A stretch of 31,837 nucleotides of DNA, from positions 1-31,837 of the forward strand of contig CAKPVJ010000023.1 of assembly GCA_934193515.1 (NCBI GenBank), read 5' to 3'. The notes below the pieces were generated by a model, which had not been told where the DNA came from, did not search any database, and saw only the letters and a list, made by a program, of their open reading frames with translations. Made by a program: the position numbers and the translations under genes. This DNA is from an uncultured Megasphaera sp. Its GTDB lineage: Bacteria > Bacillota > Negativicutes > Veillonellales > Megasphaeraceae. Shown piece after piece: positions 14,436 to 23,027 of the stretch. Within the stretch, counting starts at the first letter, position 1. Every line of letters begins with the position of its first letter.

Positions 14436-15719
14436 CTATTCATTAGCCGGTTCTACAATAATATCTACACCCAGCGGACCGGCTGTATAGGTATCGTTCA
14501 TCGTCACGGCCCGCAGCACTACGTTGCTGCCGCTGTACAATTTGATTTTGGAAATCGCGTCAAACATTTCTGTTACGGTAACAGCACCGACATTACCCGT
14601 CAATGGATCTGGCAGCATGCCTTTCAGCTGCGCTTTTTGGTTTACCGTATGCAGGAAACGCAAAACCAGCAGTTCCGCATTGCCGCTGACTTCCTTAGCA
14701 GGCAGCTTCGCTTCGTAGACCGTTTCACCGCGGTGATATACCAGCTGGTTGTCATACATTTCAATATGTACCAGCGTAGGTTCACCCAAGACAATATTGC
14801 CGGCCGCAATAACGCGCAGTAATTTTTTCTTATTGCCGGACTGCTGCAAATCATGAATAACCGCTTCAAATTCATCCGGTGCAATATAAACAAGTATCGT
14901 ATTTTCATCTTTGATGCCCAAGCGGCGGCAAATCATCGTATTGGTCTGGCTCATAGCCTGACTGACTTCCTGCCGCGTTGCCGCTTCACTCATGCCGCCG
15001 TTTAAAACGACACTGGACAGCACTTCCCCAGCTCGAAACACAACGACACCTTCACGAATATTGGTCATCGTTTGATTGAGCAGACGAATCCGCTGATCTA
15101 ATGTATGAATCGTTGCCATCATGCTTTTTTTCGTTTCTTCCAGCATGGACAAATCACTTTGGGCTTTTTCTTTATCAGCTACAGCTGCATCTCTGGCCGC
15201 TTCTGCATTTTCTTTATCGGTTTTGGCTTCATCCATTGCCACTTGGATGACAGACAACTGTCTCGTTTTATCATCACGTGCCTGCTGCGCCTGCTGTAAA
15301 TCCAGCTGGGTTATGCGGATTTCTTCATTTTTTCCGTCCAACTGTGCCTGCTGCTGCTTTAATAATTCTTCATTAGATGCAATCAGGATGTTTTTATCTG
15401 TCAGTTCTTTTCCTAATGCTTCTGCTTGTTTGCTCAATTTTTCCCGCTGTGCTTCCAATTCTGCTTTCTGCATCTGCAGCTGATGCATCCCAAATAAGGC
15501 AATACGTACATTTTGTGACAATACGAACATGACGCCGAGCGTAACGACAGCAATGCTGATTCCCGTCAAAATAGTTATCAATATAGATGTATATTTGGGC
15601 CGCAGTCCAAACAATACAATTTTTCGTTTGCCTACGCGAGAACCAATTTTATCTCCCAAATACGCGATAATACCGCCCATAACAGCCAAGATAAACAGCA
15701 TAACCCATCCGTATTCCAT
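14436..15719 (-). CDS. DUF3084 membrane-anchored coiled-coil protein
   Basis: A 427-residue protein with two N-terminal membrane helices (about 4-23 and 46-68) separated by a basic segment (GSRVGKRKIVLFGLRPKYTS). A long coiled coil follows (about 80-210, rich in Gln, Lys, Glu and Ala: QKAELEAQREKLSKQAEAL onward), then a folded C-terminal domain of about 200 residues. This is the DUF3084 layout. The function is unknown; a scaffolding role linking inner membrane and envelope is a guess from the shape and from lying next to the LPS export genes. AAGGAGGTG precedes ATG 15719. The lptF/G terminator lies between it and the LPS operon, so it may be transcribed separately. Confidence 0.85.
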   Translation of the reverse strand: MEYGWVMLFILAVMGGIIAYLGDKIGSRVGKRKIVLFGLRPKYTSILITILTGISIAVVTLGVMFVLSQNVRIALFGMHQLQMQKAELEAQREKLSKQAEALGKELTDKNILIASNEELLKQQQAQLDGKNEEIRITQLDLQQAQQARDDKTRQLSVIQVAMDEAKTDKENAEAARDAAVADKEKAQSDLSMLEETKKSMMATIHTLDQRIRLLNQTMTNIREGVVVFRAGEVLSSVVLNGGMSEAATRQEVSQAMSQTNTMICRRLGIKDENTILVYIAPDEFEAVIHDLQQSGNKKKLLRVIAAGNIVLGEPTLVHIEMYDNQLVYHRGETVYEAKLPAKEVSGNAELLVLRFLHTVNQKAQLKGMLPDPLTGNVGAVTVTEMFDAISKIKLYSGSNVVLRAVTMNDTYTAGPLGVDIIVEPANE

Positions 15720-15751
15720 AATGCACCTCCTTATTACTATAATCATATAAC

Positions 15752-15780
15752 ATTATAGGCATTCTGTCATTCTCTAATTT
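15752..15780 (-). promoter_or_regulatory. Possible promoter before the DUF3084 gene
   Basis: A perfect TATAAT is seen on the minus strand at 15752-15757. The -35 region is poor at the optimal distance; TTGAAA stands 20 bases upstream. The position, between the lptF/G terminator and the DUF3084 gene, fits a promoter. Confidence 0.4.
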
Positions 15781-15801
15781 CAAAGTATGAAAAATTTGAG
15801 T

Positions 15802-15845
15802 AAAAAAAAGCTAGCAGCGTCATTTCAAAAAATATCGCTGCTAAC
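15802..15845 (-). terminator. Intrinsic terminator of the LPS operon
   Basis: GCTAGCAGCG (15810-15819) pairs with CGCTGCTAAC (15836-15845), ten bp with one G-U pair. It is followed on the minus strand by eight U (15802-15809). It starts five bases after the lptF/G stop codon. Confidence 0.88.
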
Positions 15846-15849
15846 TGCT

Positions 15850-16938
15850 TTATTTTGATTTGCGATACACCAGAATAATGCCGGTAATGCCGCAGATAAT
15901 GTCCGGCAAAAACGCACCCAGATACGGAGGAATGCGGCCGCCGTTTCCCAAGGCATTGCCCAAGGTCATAATCGAGTAATAAATGAAAATGACGACAACG
16001 CTGATGCCAAAACCAATAGATGAACTGCCACGCTGCTTCTGCATGCCCAGCGGCGCGCCGACAATGGCACATACCAGACTAGCCAGCGGTAGCGCAAAGC
16101 GATTGTACATTTCTACTTTTAATTTATTGGTATCTACGGAATTGTCATCCAGCAGTTTGATTTGTTCCCGCAATTCCCGAATCGTCAATTGATCTGGTTT
16201 TTTTTGCGAAGAAGAGATCTTGTTTGGCTTTTGTGAAATCGGCAGCGCCTGATTTTGGAATTTCAGCGTTCGTTTGATTCCTTCGCCGCCGGATACATCA
16301 TAAATCATGCCTTCATGCATAACCCATTTAGAGCCATTCCAATTGGCCCGGTCGGCTTTTTCTACTCGCATGAGAACATCATTTTCAAACTCCTGCACCG
16401 TAATATCTTTGAGTTCTTTCGATGAGGCATCATACTGCCGTGCATACATCAAACTGGATATGTCGGAGCCTTTTGTGTTTTTAATAATGACGTGGTCTTG
16501 CGTTGCCGGTGCCGCATTATGCTTGATTTCTTCGTTAATAATCGTATTATATGCATTATTTGCCTTCGGAACTACATATTCATTAAACGCCGTGGTTCCC
16601 AGCGAAATAAACGCTGCCGCAATAAAAATTGGCATGGCAAGCCGCATAAAATTCTGGCCGCCGGCACGCATGACAATCATTTCACTGGAACTGGATAATC
16701 GGCCAAAGGCCATCAGAGATCCCAGCAATACGGACATGGGAAAGGTGACGACGACAATGGACGGTATGGCCAGTATAAAAACGCGGAACGCTGCCCAGGC
16801 AGTCGCGCCGTACTGGTTAATCAGCTGCGCAATGCGATAGAGTGTGCCCGTGCCAATAAAAACCGCTGTAAACGCACAAACGCCAAATAAAAAAGGGCCT
16901 ATAAATTCTTTTAATATATATCTGTCTAATATTCGCAT
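15850..16938 (-). CDS. LptF/LptG family LPS export permease (single copy in the cluster)
   Basis: Membrane part of the ABC transporter that extracts LPS from the inner membrane and passes it to LptC. The 362-residue protein starts MRILDRYILKEFIGPF, typical of the YjgP/YjgQ family. It has three N-terminal membrane helices (about 15-120), a periplasmic beta domain (about 125-270) and three C-terminal helices (about 275-358). The segment RFALPLASLVCAIVGAPLG is the conserved coupling region. Where E. coli has lptF and lptG, only one gene is present here, so LptB may work with a homodimer or a partner encoded elsewhere. AGGGAGAC precedes ATG 16938. It ends the LPS operon. Confidence 0.92.
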   Translation of the reverse strand: MRILDRYILKEFIGPFLFGVCAFTAVFIGTGTLYRIAQLINQYGATAWAAFRVFILAIPSIVVVTFPMSVLLGSLMAFGRLSSSSEMIVMRAGGQNFMRLAMPIFIAAAFISLGTTAFNEYVVPKANNAYNTIINEEIKHNAAPATQDHVIIKNTKGSDISSLMYARQYDASSKELKDITVQEFENDVLMRVEKADRANWNGSKWVMHEGMIYDVSGGEGIKRTLKFQNQALPISQKPNKISSSQKKPDQLTIRELREQIKLLDDNSVDTNKLKVEMYNRFALPLASLVCAIVGAPLGMQKQRGSSSIGFGISVVVIFIYYSIMTLGNALGNGGRIPPYLGAFLPDIICGITGIILVYRKSK

Positions 16939-16955
16939 TCCTGTCTCCCTGACCG

Positions 16956-17675
16956 CTACATTCTAAAATCTTCACCCAAATAGAATTTTTTGGCGACAGG
17001 GTCACTGGCAATCTTTTCCGGGCTGCCTTCCAAAAGGATGCGCCCTTCGCTCAAAATATAGGCTTTATCTACAATACTCAGCGTTTCGCGTACATTATGG
17101 TCGGTAATCAGCACGCCCATGCCGCGATTTTTTAAATGACTGATAATTCCCTGGATTTCATTGACTGCCAGCGGATCGATGCCGGCAAACGGTTCATCCA
17201 GCAAAATAAACGCCGGATCCATGACCAGACAGCGAGCAATTTCCACACGGCGCCGTTCGCCGCCGGAAAGCTGTATGCCCAGCCTGTCCCGCAGCTGGAT
17301 AATGGAAAATTCCTCCATCAGCGCTTCTGCTTTTTGGTGCTGTTCTGTTTCACTCAGTTTTGTCGTTTCCAACATAGCCAATAAATTTTCTTCTACTGTC
17401 AGCTTGCGGAAAATAGACGCTTCCTGTGGCAAATAGCCAATACCGTATGCCGCCCGTTTGTGAATCGGCAAGCCGGTAATATCATTGTCATCAATCGTGA
17501 TTTTTCCTTCAGTAGGATGTTCAATCCCGACAATCATATAAAATGTAGTTGTCTTGCCGGCACCATTCGGTCCCAGCAAGCCTACAATTTCACCTTGAGA
17601 GACGCTGATGCTGACACCAGCAACAGCACGTTTTTCTTTATATAGTTTTACGAGGTCATGGGTCTGAATCAGCAT
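16956..17675 (-). CDS. lptB: LPS export ABC transporter ATPase LptB
   Basis: Cytoplasmic ATPase powering LPS extraction by the LptF/G permease. The 239-residue protein has Walker A GPNGAGKTTTFYM, a Q-loop in YLPQEASIFRKLTV, the signature LSGGERRRVEIARCL, Walker B FILLDEPFAGIDP and the switch His in LITDHNVRETL. These specific sequences are LptB hallmarks. AAGGAG precedes ATG 17675. It lies 13 bases after lptA and 17 before the permease gene, so the three are certainly co-transcribed. Confidence 0.97.
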   Translation of the reverse strand: MLIQTHDLVKLYKEKRAVAGVSISVSQGEIVGLLGPNGAGKTTTFYMIVGIEHPTEGKITIDDNDITGLPIHKRAAYGIGYLPQEASIFRKLTVEENLLAMLETTKLSETEQHQKAEALMEEFSIIQLRDRLGIQLSGGERRRVEIARCLVMDPAFILLDEPFAGIDPLAVNEIQGIISHLKNRGMGVLITDHNVRETLSIVDKAYILSEGRILLEGSPEKIASDPVAKKFYLGEDFRM

Positions 17676-17688
17676 TCGTTTCTCCTTT

Positions 17689-18429
17689 TTAATTGTTATC
17701 CGGCAGTATCACGACAGTAGAACGTGTCATAGTCTGTACAGAATTGTCTGCCAGGCGAATAACAACATTGTCGCCATTCAATGTATTTCCCTTCTGTGCC
17801 GCATGCACCTCACCGGTTAAATGAATGACGCCGTCATTGACATTCGGTGTCTGCGTATACACAGCCTGTTTCGCATAGGCAGTCAGATTATCAGCCGGTG
17901 ATTCAATATGGACATTTCCCTGTCCGACTGCCCGTACTTCTTTAAACCAAGCATCGATATGGTCTGCCCACATTTGAGAGCCTTGTGCTTCCAAATAGCC
18001 GTTTCCCGTTACAATGCCGTAATCTTTGTCTAAATAATATTCTACTTGATCGCCATTGACTTTTTTGTCATTATAGACACCGCGGACGGAACCCGTCGCT
18101 ACAATATAGTTGCGGTTTGTCGAATGGACTTTATCCGCATTCAGCTGCATGTCCGGCTGCTGTACTGCTACATTGCCCTCCATGTCAGCTTCTGCTGTTT
18201 TTAGATTATATGACGCCTGATTGCCGGTCATCGTAGCCTGATCGCGAACGATAACAACGTTGCCGGTCGCCGTAGCCACCTGTGTTTTGCCATCATAGAC
18301 CAAGGTATCTGCCGTAACAGAAACAGAGCTGGTATGTGTATCTTCTGCTCCCATTCCCAATGAAGGGATAAGCATCACCCCGGCTAAGACAGCTGTTAGT
18401 ATCTTGCTTCGTATATACTGCATCATCAT
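17689..18429 (-). CDS. lptA: LptA/OstA-type periplasmic LPS bridge protein
   Basis: Probably forms the periplasmic bridge carrying LPS to the outer membrane. The 246-residue protein has a signal peptide (about 1-28, cleavage likely near GMGA-ED), then repeated beta strands of the OstA type (VSVTADTLVYDGKTQVATATGNVVI, LNADKVHSTNRNYIVATGSV, KVNGDQVEYYLDKDYGIVTGNG). It is longer than E. coli LptA (185), giving more jelly-roll turns; a longer bridge is an inference. The ATG at 18429 overlaps the lptC stop codon (ATGA); two more in-frame ATG codons follow at once and the second has the best spacing from GGGAG. Confidence 0.9.
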   Translation of the reverse strand: MMMQYIRSKILTAVLAGVMLIPSLGMGAEDTHTSSVSVTADTLVYDGKTQVATATGNVVIVRDQATMTGNQASYNLKTAEADMEGNVAVQQPDMQLNADKVHSTNRNYIVATGSVRGVYNDKKVNGDQVEYYLDKDYGIVTGNGYLEAQGSQMWADHIDAWFKEVRAVGQGNVHIESPADNLTAYAKQAVYTQTPNVNDGVIHLTGEVHAAQKGNTLNGDNVVIRLADNSVQTMTRSTVVILPDNN

Positions 18430-18983
18430 TCTTCTCCCTTGGTTACCTGCGCATGTCCTGTAAGCGTTACTTTATCCAGCCGTGTATTGGTTTCAAACGC
18501 ATCGGCGTGCAGTGCTGTACTGTCGTGACGATTGATAACCACTTTACCGCCGTGTATCATATGTGTATCCATATTATAATACACACTCCCGTCTGTCTGC
18601 AACGTATCCGATAAATTCGTTACGCCTTTGACCGGCGGCTTGATTTCAATCGTCCGTTTTTTCTTATCGACAATGCCCTTGTCCGATGTGATGGTCATTT
18701 CTGTTCCGTCTACATCATACAAAACCGCTTTGGGATTGGTAAAATACATGTTTTCTGTATCGGGATCTACCATAATTTTATCCGCTGTCAATTTCCATAC
18801 CAAATTGCCGTCTTTGGATTCTTCCAGCTCTGTCCCGTTAAATTCAACAAGTTTATCCGGATTGACAGGAGCATCCGGCGTCGTTTCCGGATGCATGAAC
18901 TCATACAGCAAAGCAGCAAAACCAATCACGACAATACAGCCAATGATAGTCAGTTTATTTTTCTTGATTCGTTCTATCATCAT
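18426..18983 (-). CDS. lptC: LPS export system protein LptC
   Basis: Membrane-anchored periplasmic protein receiving LPS from LptB-LptF/G and passing it to LptA. The 185-residue protein has one N-terminal membrane helix (about 11-28, LTIIGCIVVIGFAALLYEF) after a basic start. A periplasmic beta domain with the LptC pattern follows (LVWKLTADKIMVDPDTENMYF, then VDGTEMTITSDKGIVD). Its C-terminal strands (ALHADAFETN, KVTLTGHAQV) resemble the LptA fold. GGAGG lies nine bases before ATG 18983. The start overlaps the lpxL end by 29 bases and the stop overlaps lptA. Confidence 0.92.
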   Translation of the reverse strand: MMIERIKKNKLTIIGCIVVIGFAALLYEFMHPETTPDAPVNPDKLVEFNGTELEESKDGNLVWKLTADKIMVDPDTENMYFTNPKAVLYDVDGTEMTITSDKGIVDKKKRTIEIKPPVKGVTNLSDTLQTDGSVYYNMDTHMIHGGKVVINRHDSTALHADAFETNTRLDKVTLTGHAQVTKGEE

Positions 18984-19896
18984 GATGTTCTGCCTCCGCT
19001 TTCTGCTGCAATGCTACAATATCTTCCGGTTCCGTACTCCAACGATGCTGGAACCACAGCCATTCTGTAGGATGTTCCTTGATAAAATTTTCCGTCAAAA
19101 CGGCCATCTTCCGAGTCAGACGCGCAATATCTTCTTCTTTATTGCCTGTATCTTCATAATACATGACTTCGCCAATCACGACATGATGACGATGGTTTTC
19201 GTCATGAACCGCAAAAATCGGCAAAATAGGCGAACGAAACTTACGTGCAAACATAGCCGGTCCCTTAGGCGTAGATGACATTTTTCCCAAAAAAGGCTGC
19301 GGAACGCCATAGAAGCCGCCATCTTGATCTGCTAAAAAGCCGAGAATTTTTTTTCTCTTTAATGCTCTAGCCGCAATTATCATTTCATTGCCGCCGCGGG
19401 CAAATACTTCCAGGCCCATCATTTCCCTGTTTTCGTTTAAAAGGCGTGTCACCTGATCATTGGGCTGCTTTTTAACAATCGTCGTCGTCGGATATCCATA
19501 TAAGGCCAGCGATGCACCCATCCATTCCCAGTTGCCAATATGACCTGTCAGCACAATAACGCCTTTATTTTCTTTCAGCGCGGCATCCAGCCATTCTGCA
19601 TGCTCCAACGTAACATACTCCGATATATTTTCCTTATTCAGCCGGGGCGTATACAGAATTTCCATCAGGGACTGACCTAAATTACGAAATAATTCATCAA
19701 TAATTTGGTTTGCTTCCGCTTCGCTGCATTGCATGCCGCGCATAACATGAAAAATGCCGCGTTTGCGTTGTTTCTGCAATATCCGTCCAACAAGGGGGCC
19801 TAGTTTGCGTCCCAATGAAATGATCGTTGGATAAGAAAAATGGCAAAGCACATTTCCTATTCCGCGCGCAGCATGATACTGCCACTCATTAAACAC
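18955..19896 (-). CDS. lpxL: Lipid A late acyltransferase (LpxL/HtrB family)
   Basis: Adds a secondary acyl chain from acyl-ACP to Kdo-lipid A at the inner membrane. The catalytic HX4E motif is seen in TGHIGNWEWMG, followed by the substrate region GFLADQDGGFYGV and the late motif PKGPAMFARKF. I chose GTG 19896 (313 residues, MFNEWQYHAARGIGNVL): AAGGAG lies about ten bases upstream and longer versions run into kdsC without family similarity. Only one late acyltransferase is present, so lipid A may receive one secondary chain unless another gene exists elsewhere. It starts 20 bases after kdsC. Confidence 0.92.
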   Translation of the reverse strand: MFNEWQYHAARGIGNVLCHFSYPTIISLGRKLGPLVGRILQKQRKRGIFHVMRGMQCSEAEANQIIDELFRNLGQSLMEILYTPRLNKENISEYVTLEHAEWLDAALKENKGVIVLTGHIGNWEWMGASLALYGYPTTTIVKKQPNDQVTRLLNENREMMGLEVFARGGNEMIIAARALKRKKILGFLADQDGGFYGVPQPFLGKMSSTPKGPAMFARKFRSPILPIFAVHDENHRHHVVIGEVMYYEDTGNKEEDIARLTRKMAVLTENFIKEHPTEWLWFQHRWSTEPEDIVALQQKAEAEHHDDRTNQEK

Positions 19897-19916
19897 AATA
19901 CAGACACTCCTTTCTT

Positions 19917-20447
19917 TTATTGCTTCACTACTGTTTTGCCGCTGAAATACCGGCTGAGAACAGTATGCCATTGATTTTGTCTTTTTAGAATATGTTCAAT
20001 CCATTGACGCAGTGCGCCATGGCCGCCCGGGCAAGTAGCTACAAACTGTGCCGCTTCTTTGGCTTCACAGCAGGCATCTGCCGGCGCTGCACCAAAACCG
20101 ATACGGAAAATCACTTCGACATCATTCAAATCATCTCCCATATACGCAGCTTCCTGCACCGTAATGCCCATAGTATCGCAAATCTCTTCCAAAGCCTGCC
20201 ATTTCACCGACACGTTCTGCATAATATAGTCCACATGCAGATCGGCTGCCCTTTTTTCCACCATAGGAGAACGCCGTCCCGTAATCACGGCCGTTTTGAT
20301 TCCCGCAGCCCGTGCCAATGAAATTCCCATGCCGTCGCGGGCTGAAAACCCTTTCAAGGCATCTCCCTGCGGCCCATAATAAATCGTGCCGTCCGTCAAC
20401 ACGCCGTCGACGTCAAAAGCAATCAGCTTAATCATTTTGGCATCCAT
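19917..20447 (-). CDS. kdsC: 3-deoxy-D-manno-octulosonate 8-phosphate phosphatase (KdsC)
   Basis: Removes phosphate from Kdo-8-phosphate to give Kdo. The 176-residue HAD phosphatase has motif I AFDVDGVLTDG (Asp nucleophile and acid/base Asp), motif II VITGRRS with the Thr, and motif IV YMGDDLNDVEV. There is no cap domain, consistent with the tetrameric KdsC type. ATG 20447 overlaps the kdsD stop codon as TAATG, with AAGGTG upstream; an ATG four codons later is possible. Neighbour order kdsB-kdsA-kdsD-kdsC gives a full Kdo module. Confidence 0.95.
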   Translation of the reverse strand: MDAKMIKLIAFDVDGVLTDGTIYYGPQGDALKGFSARDGMGISLARAAGIKTAVITGRRSPMVEKRAADLHVDYIMQNVSVKWQALEEICDTMGITVQEAAYMGDDLNDVEVIFRIGFGAAPADACCEAKEAAQFVATCPGGHGALRQWIEHILKRQNQWHTVLSRYFSGKTVVKQ

Positions 20448-21418
20448 TACACTACACCTTGGCGAAGTAAATCCGTCAAATGAATCATACCCACTGCGTG
20501 ATTATCTTTATCGACAACCGGCAGCACCGTAATAGGACGCGGCTGATTTTTTTCCATGATGTGAAGTGCTTCTGCTGCCAGTTTATCGCTGGAAATAAGG
20601 CGCGGATTTTTTGTCATCATCGCATCTACAGGCCACTGCAGGAAATTAGAACCCGTTTCCAGGCCGCGGCGTACATCGCCGTCTGTAACCAAGCCAATCA
20701 GTTTATTTTCTTCATCGACTACCGATACGGCACCCAATCCTTTTTCTGTCATCATAAATAAGGCATCCTGTACGGTACTGTCTTCTGAAATGACAGGATT
20801 ATCTTCGCCTTTATGCATGACATTTTCTACAGTAAGCAGTAATTTACGCCCCAATGCGCCGCCCGGATGGAAAATAGCAAACTGATTCTTAGTAAAATGA
20901 TGTTCAGACAGCAGCACCACAGCCAAGGCATCTCCCAAGGCCAACGCCACTGTCGTACTTGTCGTCGGTGCCAGCCCCAACGGGCACGCTTCTTTTTCTA
21001 CAGATGCGTCTAAAATGACATCCGAATTTTTAGCCAATGTAGAATTGTGGTTGCCTACGACTGCAATCAATTTAGCGCCGATACGCTTGAGAGACGGCAG
21101 TATATTGAGGAGTTCCATCGTTTCCCCGCTGTTGGAAAAAGCGAGTACAACATCTTCGCTGGTAACCATGCCCAAATCACCGTGAATACCTTCGGCAGGA
21201 TGCAGGAAAATAGACGGCGTTCCCGTACTGGAAAGCGTAGCTGAAACTTTACGGGCAATATGTCCGGATTTTCCCATGCCGGTAACAATAACGCGGCCTT
21301 TGGATTCCATAATCAAATTGACAGCATTGACAAAATTTTGATTGAGTGTAGGAATCAATTTTTCAATGCCCTGTGCTTCTTGGTGAAGCACATCTCTTGC
21401 TTCTGCTAATATATCCAT
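20447..21418 (-). CDS. kdsD: Arabinose-5-phosphate isomerase (KdsD)
   Basis: Converts ribulose-5-phosphate to arabinose-5-phosphate, the precursor for Kdo. The 323-residue protein has an N-terminal SIS domain (VIVTGMGKSGHIARK, FSNSGETMELL, GLAPTTSTTVALALGDALAV) and two CBS domains (about 200-323, NVMHKGEDNPVIS and AMMTKNPRLIS), the KdsD/KpsF layout. I chose ATG 21418 (MDILAEAR) with GAGGTG six bases upstream; earlier in-frame codons overlap the kdsA end. Paralogues such as GutQ and KpsF share the architecture, but the kds context favours KdsD. Confidence 0.95.
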   Translation of the reverse strand: MDILAEARDVLHQEAQGIEKLIPTLNQNFVNAVNLIMESKGRVIVTGMGKSGHIARKVSATLSSTGTPSIFLHPAEGIHGDLGMVTSEDVVLAFSNSGETMELLNILPSLKRIGAKLIAVVGNHNSTLAKNSDVILDASVEKEACPLGLAPTTSTTVALALGDALAVVLLSEHHFTKNQFAIFHPGGALGRKLLLTVENVMHKGEDNPVISEDSTVQDALFMMTEKGLGAVSVVDEENKLIGLVTDGDVRRGLETGSNFLQWPVDAMMTKNPRLISSDKLAAEALHIMEKNQPRPITVLPVVDKDNHAVGMIHLTDLLRQGVV

Positions 21419-21434
21419 TCCATTCACCTCTAGC

Positions 21435-22283
21435 TTATATGTTAGCTGTACTGATGCTTTTCTGCGTAATTTCATTAATAGCAATCATATCCCGCAGTAC
21501 ATTTTCAACCTGCGACAGATAGAGCATATTCGGACCGTCACACAATGCTTCTGCCGGATTGTCATGCACTTCCATAAACACGCCGTCTATGCCGGCACCT
21601 GCTGCGGCCCGTGCTAAGTTGCCAATATACTGCCGCTGGCCGGACGATGATGTACCGGCGCCGCCGGGCAGCTGCACGCTGTGCGTGGCATCAAATACAA
21701 CGGGATAGCCAAAGCTGCGCATAATCGGGAAGCTGCGCATATCGACTACCAAATTATGATATCCCAGGCTGAATCCCCGTTCTGTCAACATCAGGTTTTC
21801 ATTGCCAAGATGCGACATTTTTTCTAATACGTTTTTCATGTCAGACGGTGCCATAAACTGCCCTTTTTTGACGCTGACGCACTTGCCGGTTTTAGCAGCC
21901 GCTTCCAGCAAATCGGTCTGACGGCAGAGAAACGCCGGAATCTGCAACACATCCAATACGTCTGCTGCCGGTTCAATTTGTTCAATCGAATGGACATCGC
22001 TGATAATCGGTACCTGCAGTTCTTTTTTTACCTCTTTTAATATTTTCAATCCTTCTACGAGGCCTGGGCCGCGGAACGATTTGTATGAAGAACGATTGGC
22101 TTTATCATAGGAAGCCTTAAAAATATAGGTCACGCCTAGTTTTTCACAAATGCGCTTCATTTCCTGACCGATTTTTAAAATACGGTCCGGATCTTCAATG
22201 ACACAAGGCCCTGCCATGACAAACAGCTTGCCGTCACCGCCAACTGTTGTATTGCCAATTACAACGGATTTTACTTTTTCCAT
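21435..22283 (-). CDS. kdsA: 3-deoxy-8-phosphooctulonate synthase (KdsA)
   Basis: Condenses phosphoenolpyruvate with arabinose-5-phosphate to form Kdo-8-phosphate. The 282-residue protein shows MAGPCVIE (21-30 region), FKASYDKANRSS, GLKILKEVKKEL, FLCRQTDLL and DATHSVQLPGG. Cys27 in AGPC occupies the place where metal-independent KdsA has Asn, so this should be a metal-dependent (class II) enzyme. ATG 22283 overlaps the kdsB stop codon (TAATG) and is preceded by AAAGGAGAT. Confidence 0.96.
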   Translation of the reverse strand: MEKVKSVVIGNTTVGGDGKLFVMAGPCVIEDPDRILKIGQEMKRICEKLGVTYIFKASYDKANRSSYKSFRGPGLVEGLKILKEVKKELQVPIISDVHSIEQIEPAADVLDVLQIPAFLCRQTDLLEAAAKTGKCVSVKKGQFMAPSDMKNVLEKMSHLGNENLMLTERGFSLGYHNLVVDMRSFPIMRSFGYPVVFDATHSVQLPGGAGTSSSGQRQYIGNLARAAAGAGIDGVFMEVHDNPAEALCDGPNMLYLSQVENVLRDMIAINEITQKSISTANI

Positions 22284-23023
22284 TATATATCTCCTTTATC
22301 AGCAAAATATTTCCGGATATGTATCAAATCTTCCGGTGTATCAATACCAATAAACTGGTGGTTTGTAGTAATTACTTTTATCTTATATCCATTTTCCAGA
22401 ACCCGCAACTGTTCCAGTGATTCTACTTTTTCAGCCGGTGTCTGTTCCATATGGGCATACTGCAGCAGAAAATCGCGGCGGTACGCATAAATGCCAATGT
22501 GCTTATATGGTTTCATGACGCCTGCAAACGCATTTCTTGGATACGGTATCAAAGAACGGGAAAAATACATCGCTTCGCCATGAAGATTTAAGACTACTTT
22601 GACGGCGCTGGGGTCATCATATTCTTCCTTGGCAAGCGGCGTGGCTACTGTCGCCATGGTCAGCTGCGGATCTTCTTCAAAGGCTTGGCACAACGCATCG
22701 ATGACATCCGGTGCAATAAGAGGTTCATCTCCCTGTACATTGACGATAACATCTGCGTCAGGGAAATGTTCTACTGCTTCTGCCAGCCGGTCTGTGCCGT
22801 TAGCATGATCTTCCCGCGTCATCACAGCATGGCCGCCAAACGTAACGACTGTATCATATACTTTAGGATTGTCCACAGCTACTACGACTTGGGACAATTT
22901 AGCAGCCTTAGCGGCTTGTTCATATACCCGCTGCACCATAGGCTTGCCGGCAATATCACACAGCGGTTTTCCCGGTAAACGCGTTGAAGCATACCGTGAT
23001 GGAATAATGCATACAAAATTCAT
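22283..23023 (-). CDS. kdsB: CMP-Kdo synthetase (KdsB)
   Basis: Activates Kdo with CTP to CMP-Kdo for WaaA. The 246-residue nucleotidyltransferase has the N-terminal CTP-binding motif IIPSRYASTRLPGKPL, followed by NVQGDEPLI (metal-binding Asp) and GIDTPEDL near the C-terminus. AGGAGG precedes ATG 23023. It lies four bases after lpxK and overlaps kdsA. Confidence 0.97.
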   Translation of the reverse strand: MNFVCIIPSRYASTRLPGKPLCDIAGKPMVQRVYEQAAKAAKLSQVVVAVDNPKVYDTVVTFGGHAVMTREDHANGTDRLAEAVEHFPDADVIVNVQGDEPLIAPDVIDALCQAFEEDPQLTMATVATPLAKEEYDDPSAVKVVLNLHGEAMYFSRSLIPYPRNAFAGVMKPYKHIGIYAYRRDFLLQYAHMEQTPAEKVESLEQLRVLENGYKIKVITTNHQFIGIDTPEDLIHIRKYFADKGDI

Positions 23024-23027
23024 AAAC

